Positions 32,469 to 41,911 of a DNA stretch of 64,000 nt are shown here, piece after piece. This DNA comes from Agromyces fucosus (GTDB taxonomy: Bacteria > Actinomycetota > Actinomycetes > Actinomycetales > Microbacteriaceae), in NCBI RefSeq assembly GCF_004134865.1, contig NZ_SDPO01000002.1, positions 124,001 through 188,000 on the forward strand, read 5' to 3'. The position numbers were made by a program, and so were the translations under genes. The notes under the pieces were generated by a model. That model was not told the DNA's origin. It saw nothing but the letters and a program-made list of their open reading frames with translations, and did not search any database. Every line of letters starts with the position of its first letter. Position 1 is the stretch's first letter.

Positions 32469-33338
32469 TCATCCGCCGATGCAGTTCGGATCACCCTCGC
32501 CCATGCAGGTCGGGCCGCGAGGAGCGTCGGCCGGAGGCGCCTGCTCGGAGAAGAAACGGTCGGCCGGAACCGCAGCGGCGACCGTGATGAGCAGGCCGAG
32601 GCATCCGACGATGCACGAGGTGATGATGAGGCCACGCCGACGGCTGACCGCCGCGAACACGATGGCGCCGACGTAGGCGACGAGGGTGAGCGTAGCCGTG
32701 ACGAGGTACCGATCCTCTTGCGCCTGCGTGACCACCACCGGCGAACCCCACAGCGAGAAGTACGTTTCGAAGGTCTGCCAGGCGAGCACGAGTGTGAGCA
32801 GTCCGCCCATGGCGAGCAGCCCGCCTGCGATCCTCGCGGTCCGGCGCCGTTCCCGGCTGAGGTACGCCGCGGTGAACGCGACGCCGAGCGCGACGACGAC
32901 GGTGAGGATTCCGGCGTCGAGCCAGGCGATGCCGTTGCCGAGTACCGCGCCGAAGCCGAAGCTCGAGAGACCGGGCAGGCTGCGCACGGTGGCGGCTACC
33001 AAGACCGCGACCGGCGCGGCGAGCACGATCATCGCCCATCGCCCCGGCCGGCGCATCGACCGCAGTCCGAACTGCACAGCGACGGTGAGCGCTCCCCACA
33101 CCAGCAAGTTCAGGTCGAAGACCATGGCGACGAGTGGAAGAACCAGCGCGCCGGTCGCACCCGGCCCGTCTGATGAGACCACCAGCAGCAGCACGCCCAG
33201 CACGCGAAGCACGATAACGGATGCCACGAGCACGACCGTCTCGACGATGCGCGCCCTCAGCTCGAACGTCGGTCGGTCGGGCGCGACCGCGTCGCTGACG
33301 CCGGTGTCGTCGTCGGCTTCGGGCAGGGCACCGCTCAT
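32469..33338 (-). CDS. membrane protein of unknown function
   Basis: 289 aa with about seven helices (30-50, 62-90, 103-122, 135-160, 172-195, 212-232, 238-258). The first 28 residues are acidic, the last 35 outside the membrane and include two Cys (in PTCMGEGDPNCIGG), likely a disulfide. Many Val/Leu-rich helices and little else to identify it. No family recognised. Divergent from the next membrane protein across 236 bases. Confidence 0.7.
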   Translation of the reverse strand: MSGALPEADDDTGVSDAVAPDRPTFELRARIVETVVLVASVIVLRVLGVLLLVVSSDGPGATGALVLPLVAMVFDLNLLVWGALTVAVQFGLRSMRRPGRWAMIVLAAPVAVLVAATVRSLPGLSSFGFGAVLGNGIAWLDAGILTVVVALGVAFTAAYLSRERRRTARIAGGLLAMGGLLTLVLAWQTFETYFSLWGSPVVVTQAQEDRYLVTATLTLVAYVGAIVFAAVSRRRGLIITSCIVGCLGLLITVAAAVPADRFFSEQAPPADAPRGPTCMGEGDPNCIGG

Positions 33339-33411
33339 TCGTCAAGCATGCATCGGCCGGCGCGGTTGCGCATCAGGGTCGCCCCCGAACTGCCGCGGCA
33401 GCCGAAGACGA

Positions 33412-33432
33412 CGGCCCTCTCGATAAGGGCCG
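33412..33432. terminator. hairpin of the GGGCCGGGCGTT family in a divergent region
   Basis: CGGCCCT (33412-33418) and AGGGCCG (33426-33432) pair perfectly, and GGGCGTTCG follows as in the other family members. Neither neighbour reads into it in the usual way, so it may mark a lost gene. Confidence 0.5.
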
Positions 33433-33442
33433 GGCGTTCGTC

Positions 33443-33473
33443 GGTCGAGCAGGCGCGACAGCGCCGAATCGCG
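33443..33473 (-). repeat. REP-like repeat, copy 4, decayed (reverse)
   Basis: GGTCGAGCAGGCGCGACAGCGCCGAATCGCG differs from copy 2 (20763) at about three positions over its core. It follows the hairpin at 33412 by 10 bases, the same order as at 20.7 and 29 kb. Confidence 0.7.
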
Positions 33474-33574
33474 TAGTAGAGGCGGAGGTGATGTGGCCGA
33501 CGTTCATCGGCACCCTCGTCGCCGATGTCAGCGGCGGACGAGATCATGACCGCAACACCAGCGTGAGGGGCAAC

Positions 33575-35035
33575 ATGGACAGTGACTGGATCGGCGCGGC
33601 GATCGCCGTCGTCCTGCTCATCTTCATCGCCTTGGTCGCCGCAGTGGGAGCTTCCTCCCAACGTTCGCCGAATTGGGACGATGCGTTCCGGGATCTCGCG
33701 GAACGGGAACTTGCGGCCTGGGACTTCCGCCGCGGCGAACTGACGACCGACGTGGAAGCGACCATCGCTGCGCTGCTTCCGACGCGAAAACCACCAGATG
33801 CCGGGTTTGATGCACTTGGGAATCTTCGAGCGGCGCTTCATCTGACGGGCATGCCCGTCACAGCGGCATCGATTGCCGGGCTCGAGTCATCTTCGGAGGC
33901 GGTTCTCGCAGAGGCGCTCGATCGTCAGCGAAAAGCCGTTGAGGGAGCAACGTCGGTCGGGTCGCTGCGTCGACGGTGGCAGTTCGGCCGAACCGTCAAT
34001 GCACTCGTCCTCTGGCGGCATGGGGTGGTCTGGTTCGTTCCGAAATGGCTTCGACGTGTCGGCGCCGTTGCCGCTCCGACATTGGGTGCTGCTGCGGTAG
34101 TCGGACCGGTACTCGGCTTCGCCGCATGGTTCATCGGCAGATACGCCATCGTCCGCAACGAGACGTTCCCGTCCTGGACAACGACGGTGGGCGAGCTCTC
34201 CACAGCAGTGCTGGGGTTCGCGATCTTCGGGCTCTGCAGTTGGCAGATCTGGTCGATGACGAAACAACTCCGCAGCATCTCTCACCAACCGGGTGTCAAA
34301 GATGCAGTCAGGATGTTGATCGCACTCGCAGTGCTGACGGGCGTCGCCGTCCTAAGCGGCGACACGACAGCAACCCGCGAAGTGAAAGCGTGGAACGACG
34401 GTGCGATCCTCTGGATGGAGTCGACGGGCGTTGCCGAGGTCCTCGGCGCACTCGTGATGGCCGGCCTACTTGTGGTGCTAATCCGCAACGTGCTGAGTCG
34501 GATCTCTGATGCCCGACGGCCTTGGAGCGAGCGACTGCTGGCAATCGGTCTCGCCCTCTTTCTGTTTGTGCTCTTAGTGGCCGTTGCATTCTTTCTCGCC
34601 TCCCGCACAGGACTCGACGCCGCGGTCCCGATCGGGGTGGTGGCAGGCGGTGTCATCCTCACCGCCCTGATTGGAGTCGTCGCAATGTTGCTATCGCTCG
34701 TCGAACACTTCACCCGCGAACGTGCGATCTGGCGGGCCGGGCTCCGCACCGGAGGGGGTACTTTGACGATCGTCGCAGTGTCTGCTTTCGCTGGGGTGAT
34801 GGTCACTCTTGCGGTTGCCACCGCGGTGTTCGGTCTCCTGCCCGAGTTCTCGACCAGCCCGCTGGCGCCCATCTTCGGTCTTCAGTTCTTCTGGGCTGCC
34901 CTGCTCTTTGCTCCGTCTACTGTGCTCATCGTGGTGGTGATTTGGCTCCGAACCCGGTCCGTCGATCGGATATATCGAATCTGGAGGCGTCAGGGCTCGC
35001 CCTCGGCGACCACCTTGCCGTCTTCCGCGGGATGA
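33575..35035 (+). CDS. polytopic membrane protein of unknown function, lower-GC codons
   Basis: 486 aa from the ATG at 33575 with GAGGGG upstream; a GTG-type start 87 bases earlier lacks one. Helix at about 7-28, then a soluble segment to about 140, then eight or nine helices to the end. Residues 30-140 are helical and charged (RDLAERELAAWDF). No channel, transporter or protease motif. It uses more ATT, TTC/TTT, CGA and CTT codons than its neighbours, suggesting acquisition, and there is no CGGATGCC octamer in it. It is followed at once by a terminator. Confidence 0.75.
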   Translation: MDSDWIGAAIAVVLLIFIALVAAVGASSQRSPNWDDAFRDLAERELAAWDFRRGELTTDVEATIAALLPTRKPPDAGFDALGNLRAALHLTGMPVTAASIAGLESSSEAVLAEALDRQRKAVEGATSVGSLRRRWQFGRTVNALVLWRHGVVWFVPKWLRRVGAVAAPTLGAAAVVGPVLGFAAWFIGRYAIVRNETFPSWTTTVGELSTAVLGFAIFGLCSWQIWSMTKQLRSISHQPGVKDAVRMLIALAVLTGVAVLSGDTTATREVKAWNDGAILWMESTGVAEVLGALVMAGLLVVLIRNVLSRISDARRPWSERLLAIGLALFLFVLLVAVAFFLASRTGLDAAVPIGVVAGGVILTALIGVVAMLLSLVEHFTRERAIWRAGLRTGGGTLTIVAVSAFAGVMVTLAVATAVFGLLPEFSTSPLAPIFGLQFFWAALLFAPSTVLIVVVIWLRTRSVDRIYRIWRRQGSPSATTLPSSAG

Positions 35036-35070
35036 CGAACGCCCGACCCCGCAAAGGGACCGGGCGTTCG
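35036..35070 (+). terminator. hairpin directly after the membrane protein stop
   Basis: CGAACGCCCG (35036-35045) pairs with CGGGCGTTCG (35061-35070); an inner CCC/GGG pair shortens the loop. Same AACGCCCGG design as 20656 and 29043, starting one base after the stop codon. Confidence 0.85.
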
Positions 35071-35126
35071 TTGTCGACTGGTTACGGTCGCTGCTTCACG
35101 CGGTTACGTGCGACGCCGCGAGGCGG

Positions 35127-37733
35127 TTACGCCGCCTGCGGCACCGTCACGGTGGCGCGGGGCACGGATGCCACGACGAACTCGCCGCCCGACGCATCCA
35201 CTGTCACGCCCTCGCCGTCGCCGAGCGCGCCGCTCACGAACAGGTCGCTGATGCGGTCGTCGATCTCGCGCTGGATGACGCGGCGCAGGGGCCGGGCACC
35301 GTACTCGGGCTCGTAGCCGCGTTCGGCCAGCAGCGACACCGCGGCATCCGTCACCTCGAAGGCGACCTCCCGCGCGGCGAGCCGCGACGCGGTCGCGCCG
35401 AGCATGAGGCGCACGATCTGTGCGAGCTGCGGCTCGTCGAGCTTCTGGAACAGCACGATCTCGTCGATGCGGTTCAAGAACTCGGGGCGCATGGCCTCGC
35501 GCACCTTGCCCATGACGCGGTTGCGCACGTCATCGGAGGAGCTGAAGCCCGAGCCATCCGTCGAGGCGACGAAGCCGAGCGCACCCGAACGCGACGCGAG
35601 GAACTCCGAACCGAGGTTCGAGGTCATCACGATCACCGTGTTGCGGAAGTCGACCGTGCGGCCCTGGCCGTCGGTCAGGCGTCCGTCGTCGAGCACCTGC
35701 AGCAGCAGGTTGAACACGTCGGGGTGCGCCTTCTCGATCTCGTCGAACAGCACGATCGAGTACGGGTTGCGCCGCACGCGCTCGGTGAGCTGCCCGGCCT
35801 CGTCGTAGCCGACATAGCCGGGAGGGGCGCCGACGAGGCGCGACACCGTGTGCCGCTCGCCGAACTCGCTCATGTCGAATCGCACGATCGCCTGCTCGTC
35901 GTCGAAGAGCGACGACGCCAGCGCACGCGCCAGCTCGGTCTTGCCGACACCCGTCGGCCCGAGGAACAGGAACGACCCGACCGGGCGCTTGGCGTCGCCC
36001 ATGCCGGTGCGGCTGCGGCGCACGGCCTTGGCGACCGCGGTGACCGCGTCGTCCTGACCGATGACCCGTGCGTGCAGCTCACCCTCGAGGTCGCCGAGGC
36101 GCTCTCGCTCGCTCTCGGTGAGGCGGTTCACCGGAATCCCGGTGGCCCGCGAGATCACGGCGGCGATCTCGGCCTCGTCGATCACGGTCGAGCGCTCAGC
36201 ACCTTCAGAGCCGAGCCCAGCGGATGCCGCGGCGCGCCCCTTCTCGGTGGCCGCATCGAGCCGGTCCTGCACCTTCGAGATCTCGTCGCGGATGCGCGAG
36301 GCCTCCTCGTAGTGCTCGGCGCTCACGGCGGCGTTCTTGTCGGCCTCGAGGTCGGCGAGTCGCGCGATGAGCGCGGAGACATCCGTCTTCATGCCGAGCT
36401 TCAGGCGCAGGCGCGCGCCGGCCTGGTCGATGAGGTCGATGGCCTTGTCGGGCAGCACGCGGTCGGTGAGGTAGCGCGCGCTCAGCTCGACGGAGGCGCG
36501 CAGCGCGGCATCCGTGTACTGCACGCCGTGGTGCTCCTCGTAGGCGGGCTTCAGCCCGTGCAGGATGAGCACGGCGTCTTCGATCGAGGGCTCCCCCACG
36601 CGCACCGGCTGGAACCGGCGCTCGAGGGCGGGGTCCTTCTCGATGGCGCGGTACTCCTTGAGCGTGGTCGCACCGACGAGGTGCAGCTCGCCGCGCGCGA
36701 GGCGCGGCTTCAGGATGTTGCCCGCGTCGGTGCCGCCGTCGCCAGAGCCGCCCGCGCCGACCACGGTGTGGATCTCATCGATGAAGATGATGAGCTCGCC
36801 CTTGTGCGCGGCGATCTCCTCCATGGTCTTGGTGAGCCGCTCCTCGAAGTCGCCGCGGTAGCGGGTGCCCGCGAGCATGCCGGGCAGGTCGAGCGAGATC
36901 ACGCGCTTGTCGAGCAGTGCCTCGGGCACCGACTCCTCGACGATCGCGCGGGCCAGGCCCTCGACGATCGCCGTCTTGCCGACGCCGGCCTCGCCGATCA
37001 GCACCGGGTTGTTCTTGGTGCGACGGCTGAGGATCTCGATGGTCTGCTCGATCTCGTCGGCACGGCCGATCACGGGGTCGAGCTCGCCGTTCGCGGCCAG
37101 CTCGGTGAGGTCGGTGCCGAACTTGTCGAGCATGGGGGTCTCGGATGCCCCGGCGCCCGGCATGCCCGAGGCATCCGTGTCATCGGCACCCGGCATGCCC
37201 GCTTCGACCGTCTCGCGCATGCCCTGCGTGAGGGCCTCGGCGGTGACGCCGGCGCGCGCGAGCACCTGGCCGGCAGGGGCGTCCTGCCCCAGCACGAGCG
37301 CGAAGAAGAGGTGCTCGGGGTCGATGTAGGTCGAGCCGGCCGAGCGCGCCACCTGGTAGCTGTGGAACAGCGCGCGGGAGGCGCTCGGGGTGATCGTGGC
37401 CGCATTGATGTCGGCGGTGTCGCCGGCAGCGGGCAGGCGCGCCTCGGTCGCGGTGATGAGCCGCTCGGGGGCGACGCCGATGCGGGCGATCGCCTGCGTG
37501 ACGCTCTCGTCTTCGACGATCACGCGCAGGATGTGCAGGGCGTCGAGCTCGGTCTGGCCGCGCTCAAGCGCGAAGCGTCCTGCTTGACGCAGGATGCCTT
37601 GAGTACGGGCGGTCAGGAACCGGCTGAGGTCGATCGACCGAGCCTGACGCGCCTGCTCACCCGCGAGATAGCGGGCGAGAAACTCGTCGAACGAGCTCGC
37701 GCCGGCTTCGGGGTTGAAGTCTTCGGGCACCAA
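35127..37733 (-). CDS. ClpB/ClpC-type ATP-dependent chaperone (two AAA+ modules)
   Basis: 868 aa, GTG start with AGGAGG upstream. Two Clp-N repeats (about 37-100, 108-170), first AAA+ with Walker A GEAGVGKT at 247-254 and FIDEIHT at 317-323, a short UVR-like middle (about 455-500, much shorter than the ClpB coiled coil), second AAA+ with GPTGVGKT at 592-599 and [11 protein letters not shown], and an ALGF loop at 719-722 as in ClpP-binding ClpC proteins. So it is ClpC-like by loop and middle domain, with an atypical N-terminal start (no FERFT). An HspR-type inverted repeat lies 14 bases upstream of the start. Unfoldase or protease partner in the heat-shock response is likely. Confidence 0.93.
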   Translation of the reverse strand: MVPEDFNPEAGASSFDEFLARYLAGEQARQARSIDLSRFLTARTQGILRQAGRFALERGQTELDALHILRVIVEDESVTQAIARIGVAPERLITATEARLPAAGDTADINAATITPSASRALFHSYQVARSAGSTYIDPEHLFFALVLGQDAPAGQVLARAGVTAEALTQGMRETVEAGMPGADDTDASGMPGAGASETPMLDKFGTDLTELAANGELDPVIGRADEIEQTIEILSRRTKNNPVLIGEAGVGKTAIVEGLARAIVEESVPEALLDKRVISLDLPGMLAGTRYRGDFEERLTKTMEEIAAHKGELIIFIDEIHTVVGAGGSGDGGTDAGNILKPRLARGELHLVGATTLKEYRAIEKDPALERRFQPVRVGEPSIEDAVLILHGLKPAYEEHHGVQYTDAALRASVELSARYLTDRVLPDKAIDLIDQAGARLRLKLGMKTDVSALIARLADLEADKNAAVSAEHYEEASRIRDEISKVQDRLDAATEKGRAAASAGLGSEGAERSTVIDEAEIAAVISRATGIPVNRLTESERERLGDLEGELHARVIGQDDAVTAVAKAVRRSRTGMGDAKRPVGSFLFLGPTGVGKTELARALASSLFDDEQAIVRFDMSEFGERHTVSRLVGAPPGYVGYDEAGQLTERVRRNPYSIVLFDEIEKAHPDVFNLLLQVLDDGRLTDGQGRTVDFRNTVIVMTSNLGSEFLASRSGALGFVASTDGSGFSSSDDVRNRVMGKVREAMRPEFLNRIDEIVLFQKLDEPQLAQIVRLMLGATASRLAAREVAFEVTDAAVSLLAERGYEPEYGARPLRRVIQREIDDRISDLFVSGALGDGEGVTVDASGGEFVVASVPRATVTVPQAA

Positions 37734-37746
37734 TCCTCCTGGAGAG

Positions 37747-37766
37747 TTGAGCGGGGTACGCTCAAG
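37747..37766. promoter_or_regulatory. HAIR-like inverted repeat (predicted HspR operator)
   Basis: TTGAGC (37747-37752), 7-base spacer, GCTCAA (37760-37765) then G. The HspR-associated inverted repeat is CTTGAGT-N7-ACTCAAG; arms and spacer match with GC for TA at the inner pair. It lies in the leader or start-point area of the Clp gene. Confidence 0.75.
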
Positions 37767-37853
37767 TTCAACGCGGCGGGGGCGTGGGTATTCCCTTGCA
37801 GCTAGACGGGTGCCAGCCTTGGCCCACTTGCTCGTTCAACCTACGAAGAATCT

Positions 37854-37872
37854 GTACCCCGAAGTGGGGTAC
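37854..37872. promoter_or_regulatory. perfect 7-bp inverted repeat upstream of SIR2 gene
   Basis: GTACCCC-GAAGT-GGGGTAC, 54 bases before the SIR2 start. Could be an operator of the defence genes or a terminator for leftward readthrough; the short leader has no Shine-Dalgarno before the ATG. Confidence 0.45.
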
Positions 37873-37926
37873 TTGCGGCCTGCACCATGACGAGAGGGGA
37901 ACGAGCCCAACTGCAATACTGCAACG

Positions 37927-39111
37927 ATGTGTCCTGCAGATCCAACGGCTGTCGCCGCCGACTTGACCATTCTTTCGGACGCTCAGTTGCTTCAGGAAAG
38001 CAGCCCGCATGACTACATCAACTCGATCGCGGCCCTGGAGCGGGCCGTCTTCGATGATTCTCGACCATTCGCCTTCCTACTAGGCGCAGGTTGCTCTACT
38101 TCGGTACCAGGAATCGCCGGGCCTCTTGTCCCAGATATCGCCGGATTGACGAAGCAAGTCGCAGGCCAGCTGAACCAGACGCATCCGAAGTTGCTCGTGC
38201 TGAACGACATGCTGATCGCGGATGGGGTCGTTCAACCAACGCTCGAAGACTGGCTGACTCGTCTGAGAATCTTGGCCTCAATCTCCGGGGGAGAGTCAAT
38301 CCGAGGAATCAACTCGTCCGAAATCGACGCCCTCGAAGTTGCACTTGTTGAGCACATCTCTAAGGCGGTCAATGTCGACCTACCGGAGGATGGTGGAGGC
38401 TACGACGCGGTATCCCGCTGGGCAGGTTCCTTCGACCGAAAATACCCCCTTGAGGTGTTCAGCTTAAACTACGACCTCTTGGTCGAGCAGTCATTTGAGC
38501 GCCATCGCGTTGCTTACTTCGACGGTTTTCTTGGAAGCCACGAACCATTCCTCGACATTCGAGCGATGGAAGATGATGTTCTGCCGACTCGCTGGGCACG
38601 TTTGTGGAAGATGCACGGATCGGTGAACTGGGCGAACATCGACGGGCGGGTCGTCCGCCGCTCAGGGCATGTGATTGGAAGCGGCGCAGGAAGCTTGATT
38701 CATCCGTCTCACTTGAAGTACGACCAAAGCCGGCGGATGCCGTACCTCGCAATGCAAGATCGCCTTCGCACCTTCCTTCGACGGACCGGCGCGTTGCTCG
38801 TCGTCGCTGGTTACTCGTTTGCGGACGAACACATCAACGAGATACTGATCGAGAGCCTGTCAGGAAATGCGAGCGCCGTATCATTCGGGTTGCTCTACGG
38901 GCCTCTAGGCAATTACCCCCACGCGGTCAAGATCGCGAAGCGAACACCCAATCTGCGATTGATGGCGGCCGACGAAGCCGTCATCGGCGGCGCACAAGGC
39001 GCCTGGCAGGCAGTCGATGAAGTATTTCGTCTACCACCCGAGCAGTTGGGTGATTTCTCGTCGATGAGGAAGCTTCTACGGTTAGGCAGAGAGGACGAAG
39101 ACCATGCGTGA
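37927..39111 (+). CDS. SIR2-family NADase, SIR2-HerA defence system
   Basis: 394 aa. SIR2 Rossmann signature: LLGAGCS at about 51-57, SLNYD at 179-183, catalytic-His motif KMHGS at 228-232, and a late GYSFAD at about 295-300. These match the SIR2 NAD-hydrolysing defence family more than protein deacetylases (no Zn Cys cluster). The C-terminal 90 residues would contact HerA. Overlaps the herA start by 8 bases, so translation is coupled. No Shine-Dalgarno before the ATG and codon use AT-richer than the chromosome. In known SIR2-HerA systems the pair assembles a large complex that degrades NAD and acts on DNA after infection. Confidence 0.9.
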   Translation: MCPADPTAVAADLTILSDAQLLQESSPHDYINSIAALERAVFDDSRPFAFLLGAGCSTSVPGIAGPLVPDIAGLTKQVAGQLNQTHPKLLVLNDMLIADGVVQPTLEDWLTRLRILASISGGESIRGINSSEIDALEVALVEHISKAVNVDLPEDGGGYDAVSRWAGSFDRKYPLEVFSLNYDLLVEQSFERHRVAYFDGFLGSHEPFLDIRAMEDDVLPTRWARLWKMHGSVNWANIDGRVVRRSGHVIGSGAGSLIHPSHLKYDQSRRMPYLAMQDRLRTFLRRTGALLVVAGYSFADEHINEILIESLSGNASAVSFGLLYGPLGNYPHAVKIAKRTPNLRLMAADEAVIGGAQGAWQAVDEVFRLPPEQLGDFSSMRKLLRLGREDEDHA

Positions 39112-40930
39112 GGCGACCTCTATCGGGCACGTTCGTGACATCGATGGCGCGAGCGTTGCCGTGGCGCTTGCCGCCGATGTGCCAACTGGCCTCGTCTTTG
39201 TCGCCGGCGAGCCGTACAGCGTCGGACAAGTAGGCAGTTTCGTGCGCATTCCGGCCGGCCTTCGGAATTTGGTCGGTGTTGTAACTCGCGTCGGTGCCGG
39301 CGCCGTACCTGAGAGCGTCGGCATTGACACGACGCGATGGATGTCTGTTCAACTTGTCGGCGAGACTCAGCCTGGCAGCCAGTTCCAGCGAGGAGTGGCT
39401 CAGTTGCCCAGCATCGGCGACCGTGTTCATTTGGTGACTCGGGCAGATCTCAGCAAGATCTATGGGCACCAGTCGGCGAAGGACGGGTATGTTCGAATCG
39501 GTCAGGTGGCGTCGGCCGAGTCCATCGACGCCCGCGTAGATCTGAATCGACTCGTCTCCCGTCACTCTGCGGTTCTAGGCTCCACCGGATCTGGCAAGTC
39601 GACTACGGTCGCAACATTCTTGTCGGCAATGTCGGAGCCGAACTCGTATCCATCTGCTCGAGTACTTCTGTTCGATCTACACGGCGAGTATGCACGCGCG
39701 TTCGCAGGCAAGGCGAATGTTCTGACACTTGACCGCGATGTTCCGGGATCGGAGCTTCTACACATCCCCTACTGGGCTCTCACCTTCGATGAACTGATTC
39801 CGCTTCTTTTCGGCGCGCTACCAGACGACGCTGGCCGGGCATACGTGCGCGATGAGATCACTCGATTGAAACGATCGACTATCGAGCACGGCGAGTACAA
39901 CCTGTCCACGGAGCACGTAACGGTCGACAGCCCCGTGCCGTTCAGCGTGCATCAGCTCTGGTTCGACATCCACGTACTGCTCAACGCCACACACACGGTC
40001 CCGGGCGGTCAGAGCCGAGATACATGGGCGCTCGCGCGCGATGCGAACGACGAGGACATTCAAGCCGGCGACCCCCAATCCGTCATTGCACCTGTCTTTT
40101 CGCCGCAAACTCAGGCCGCCGGCCAGAACAAGATCTACCTATCTTCCTCCCCTCTTAACATTCGCCGCCAGGTCGATGTACTGGCCTCACGCCTCCGTGA
40201 TCGGCGTTTTGAATTCCTGCTGAGACCCGGCAACTGGGCGCCCGACCTCGACGGTTCCACGGAGAAGGGACTCGCTGATCTGCTCGAAATTTGGCTCGGA
40301 CCATCGGAACCGATCACCATCATCGACTTGTCTGGAGCACCCCCAGCCATCGTGGGAGACCTCGTTGGCTCGATGACGCGTGTTGCCTATGACGCCATGT
40401 ACTGGGCGCGAAATCTCTCGGAGGGTGCCCGGGAACGCCCCCTTCTGTTCGTATTTGAGGAGGCACACGCGTACCTGGGCGCGGTCGGTTCAGGTTCAGC
40501 ACGTACCGCCGTCCAACGGATCGTTCGCGAAGGCCGCAAGTATGGGGTGGGAGCGATGATCGTGAGCCAGCGCCCCTCAGAACTGGACAGCACCATCCTG
40601 TCGCAATGTGGCACACTAATCGCGCTTAGGCTCACCAACTCAGCCGACCGCGCGTTCGTACTGTCATCAGCGTCGGACAACATGGCAGGCATTCTCAGCA
40701 TGTTGCCGATTTTGAGAACGGGAGAAGCGATCATCGTCGGCGAGTCCGTTCCCCTGCCCACCCGAACACTCGTTGCACTACCGGAACACAAACCAGATAG
40801 CGCTGACCCGGTAATCGCCGGGAGTCGATTGCCTGGCGGATGGGACCGTGAACGCGAACCATCTCGCTACTCCGATGTGGCACTCGCCTGGGAGACCCAG
40901 AACGCGCGGCTCGTCGACGTGAGTACTTAG
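39104..40930 (+). CDS. herA: HerA-like DNA translocase, SIR2-HerA defence system
   Basis: 608 aa. N-terminal HAS-barrel (about 1-125), then RecA-like ATPase: Walker A GSTGSGKST at 159-167, LLFDLHGEY just after, a helical insert at about 225-330, Walker B LLFVFEEAH at 447-455 with the paired Glu, and QRPSELDSTILSQCGT, the sensor/arginine region typical of HerA/DUF87 proteins. The core is a hexameric dsDNA translocase. Its frame overlaps the SIR2 stop and is 9 bases from the KTSC gene, so the four genes are probably one transcript. Confidence 0.93.
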   Translation: MREATSIGHVRDIDGASVAVALAADVPTGLVFVAGEPYSVGQVGSFVRIPAGLRNLVGVVTRVGAGAVPESVGIDTTRWMSVQLVGETQPGSQFQRGVAQLPSIGDRVHLVTRADLSKIYGHQSAKDGYVRIGQVASAESIDARVDLNRLVSRHSAVLGSTGSGKSTTVATFLSAMSEPNSYPSARVLLFDLHGEYARAFAGKANVLTLDRDVPGSELLHIPYWALTFDELIPLLFGALPDDAGRAYVRDEITRLKRSTIEHGEYNLSTEHVTVDSPVPFSVHQLWFDIHVLLNATHTVPGGQSRDTWALARDANDEDIQAGDPQSVIAPVFSPQTQAAGQNKIYLSSSPLNIRRQVDVLASRLRDRRFEFLLRPGNWAPDLDGSTEKGLADLLEIWLGPSEPITIIDLSGAPPAIVGDLVGSMTRVAYDAMYWARNLSEGARERPLLFVFEEAHAYLGAVGSGSARTAVQRIVREGRKYGVGAMIVSQRPSELDSTILSQCGTLIALRLTNSADRAFVLSSASDNMAGILSMLPILRTGEAIIVGESVPLPTRTLVALPEHKPDSADPVIAGSRLPGGWDREREPSRYSDVALAWETQNARLVDVST

Positions 40931-40939
40931 GAGAGAGAA

Positions 40940-41149
40940 ATGCAGCGAATCGGTGTCAGTTCATCGAACATCGTCACGATCGGATACGACACGGCCTCCC
41001 AGACGATGGAGATCGAGTTCATCGGCGGAAGCGTTTACCAGTATTTCGACATCCCCGCCCACATCTACGAAGGGCTACTCGCAGCTGGGAGCGCCGGCCA
41101 GTTCTTCCATGCCCAGGTGCGGGGGCACTACCGGTACGCACGCGTCTAG
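40940..41149 (+). CDS. KTSC domain protein
   Basis: 69 aa. GGAGAGAG ends right before the ATG. The whole protein is a KTSC domain: SSNIVTIGYDTASQTMEIEF, GGSVYQYFDIPAHIYEGLL, and a closing GQFFHAQVRGHYRYARV. KTSC is named for a lysyl-tRNA-synthetase-associated C-terminal domain and is found alone in many bacteria and phages; its job is unknown. Being 9 bases after herA puts it inside the defence operon. It could be an accessory regulator, a nucleic-acid or peptide-binding adaptor, or a passenger. Confidence 0.88.
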   Translation: MQRIGVSSSNIVTIGYDTASQTMEIEFIGGSVYQYFDIPAHIYEGLLAAGSAGQFFHAQVRGHYRYARV

Positions 41150-41186
41150 GTCGCGCGTCAGGCTCGTAACACGAAAGTAGGCAGGA

Positions 41187-41723
41187 TTGCGAACCAGGAA
41201 TAGCTCTGCAGATCAAGGATCACTTCGACGTTCGCGGCAGCCCCGGCCACAGCCTCCGTCGCACCCGCTAACTGCCGGCCTTTCGCCTCAAGACCTCGCC
41301 GAGGCGATACGGGCGCACATACGCGAAGCCAAGGAATACGCACGATGGCGCCGCGGAGCCTGGAGCGGGCTGGCCACTGCCGCACAACTCACCATCTTTT
41401 GCTTGTCAGCGACCGCAACAATTGCTCTCGGCTTTGCCAACCTTGAATGGCCGGCCAACCTAGGCTTCGTTTGCTCAGCGCTCGTGACAACGGTGTCGGC
41501 ACTTGAACCGTTCTTCAATTGGCGCTCGCGCTGGGTTCTTGCCGATGAAACGCTCGCGAAGTGGCACGAGCTTGAGGATGAACTCTTCTTCTTCGTCGCG
41601 ACAAGGAAGGAGGAGGAACTCACAATTGAAGAGCTACTTCACTTCCAGAATCGCAGCGCATTCATCTGGCGCGAACTCACTGCCGAATGGGTTACCGCCC
41701 GACGCACCAACGGAGTCGGCTAG
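41187..41723 (+). CDS. SLATT domain two-helix membrane protein
   Basis: 178 aa, TTG start with AGGCAGGA just before it; start uncertain by some residues. About 35 polar residues lead into LSPQDLAEAIRAHIREAKEYARWRRGAW, two membrane helices at about 60-80 and 85-106, then FFNWRSRWVLADETLAKWHELEDEL and a helical C-terminus. This is the SLATT (SMODS/SLOG-associating two-TM effector) pattern, a predicted pore-forming effector in nucleotide-signal immunity systems. Here it has no SMODS or SLOG neighbour but follows SIR2, HerA and KTSC, 37 bases downstream. Confidence 0.78.
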   Translation: MRTRNSSADQGSLRRSRQPRPQPPSHPLTAGLSPQDLAEAIRAHIREAKEYARWRRGAWSGLATAAQLTIFCLSATATIALGFANLEWPANLGFVCSALVTTVSALEPFFNWRSRWVLADETLAKWHELEDELFFFVATRKEEELTIEELLHFQNRSAFIWRELTAEWVTARRTNGVG

Positions 41724-41911
41724 CGTCGACGCTGATCTTCGACGACATGAGTTTGGAACGATGTGCATTGGTAGATGACGTGGACGCTGGGTCGTGAATA
41801 CCCCAACGACTACAAAAGACAAGCGCTCGTCACCTATTCGAGTGCTGCCGCATCGCCCGCTGCCGCTCAACTGACACAAGCCGGCAACCCCGGTACAACT
41901 GACCGAACGCC

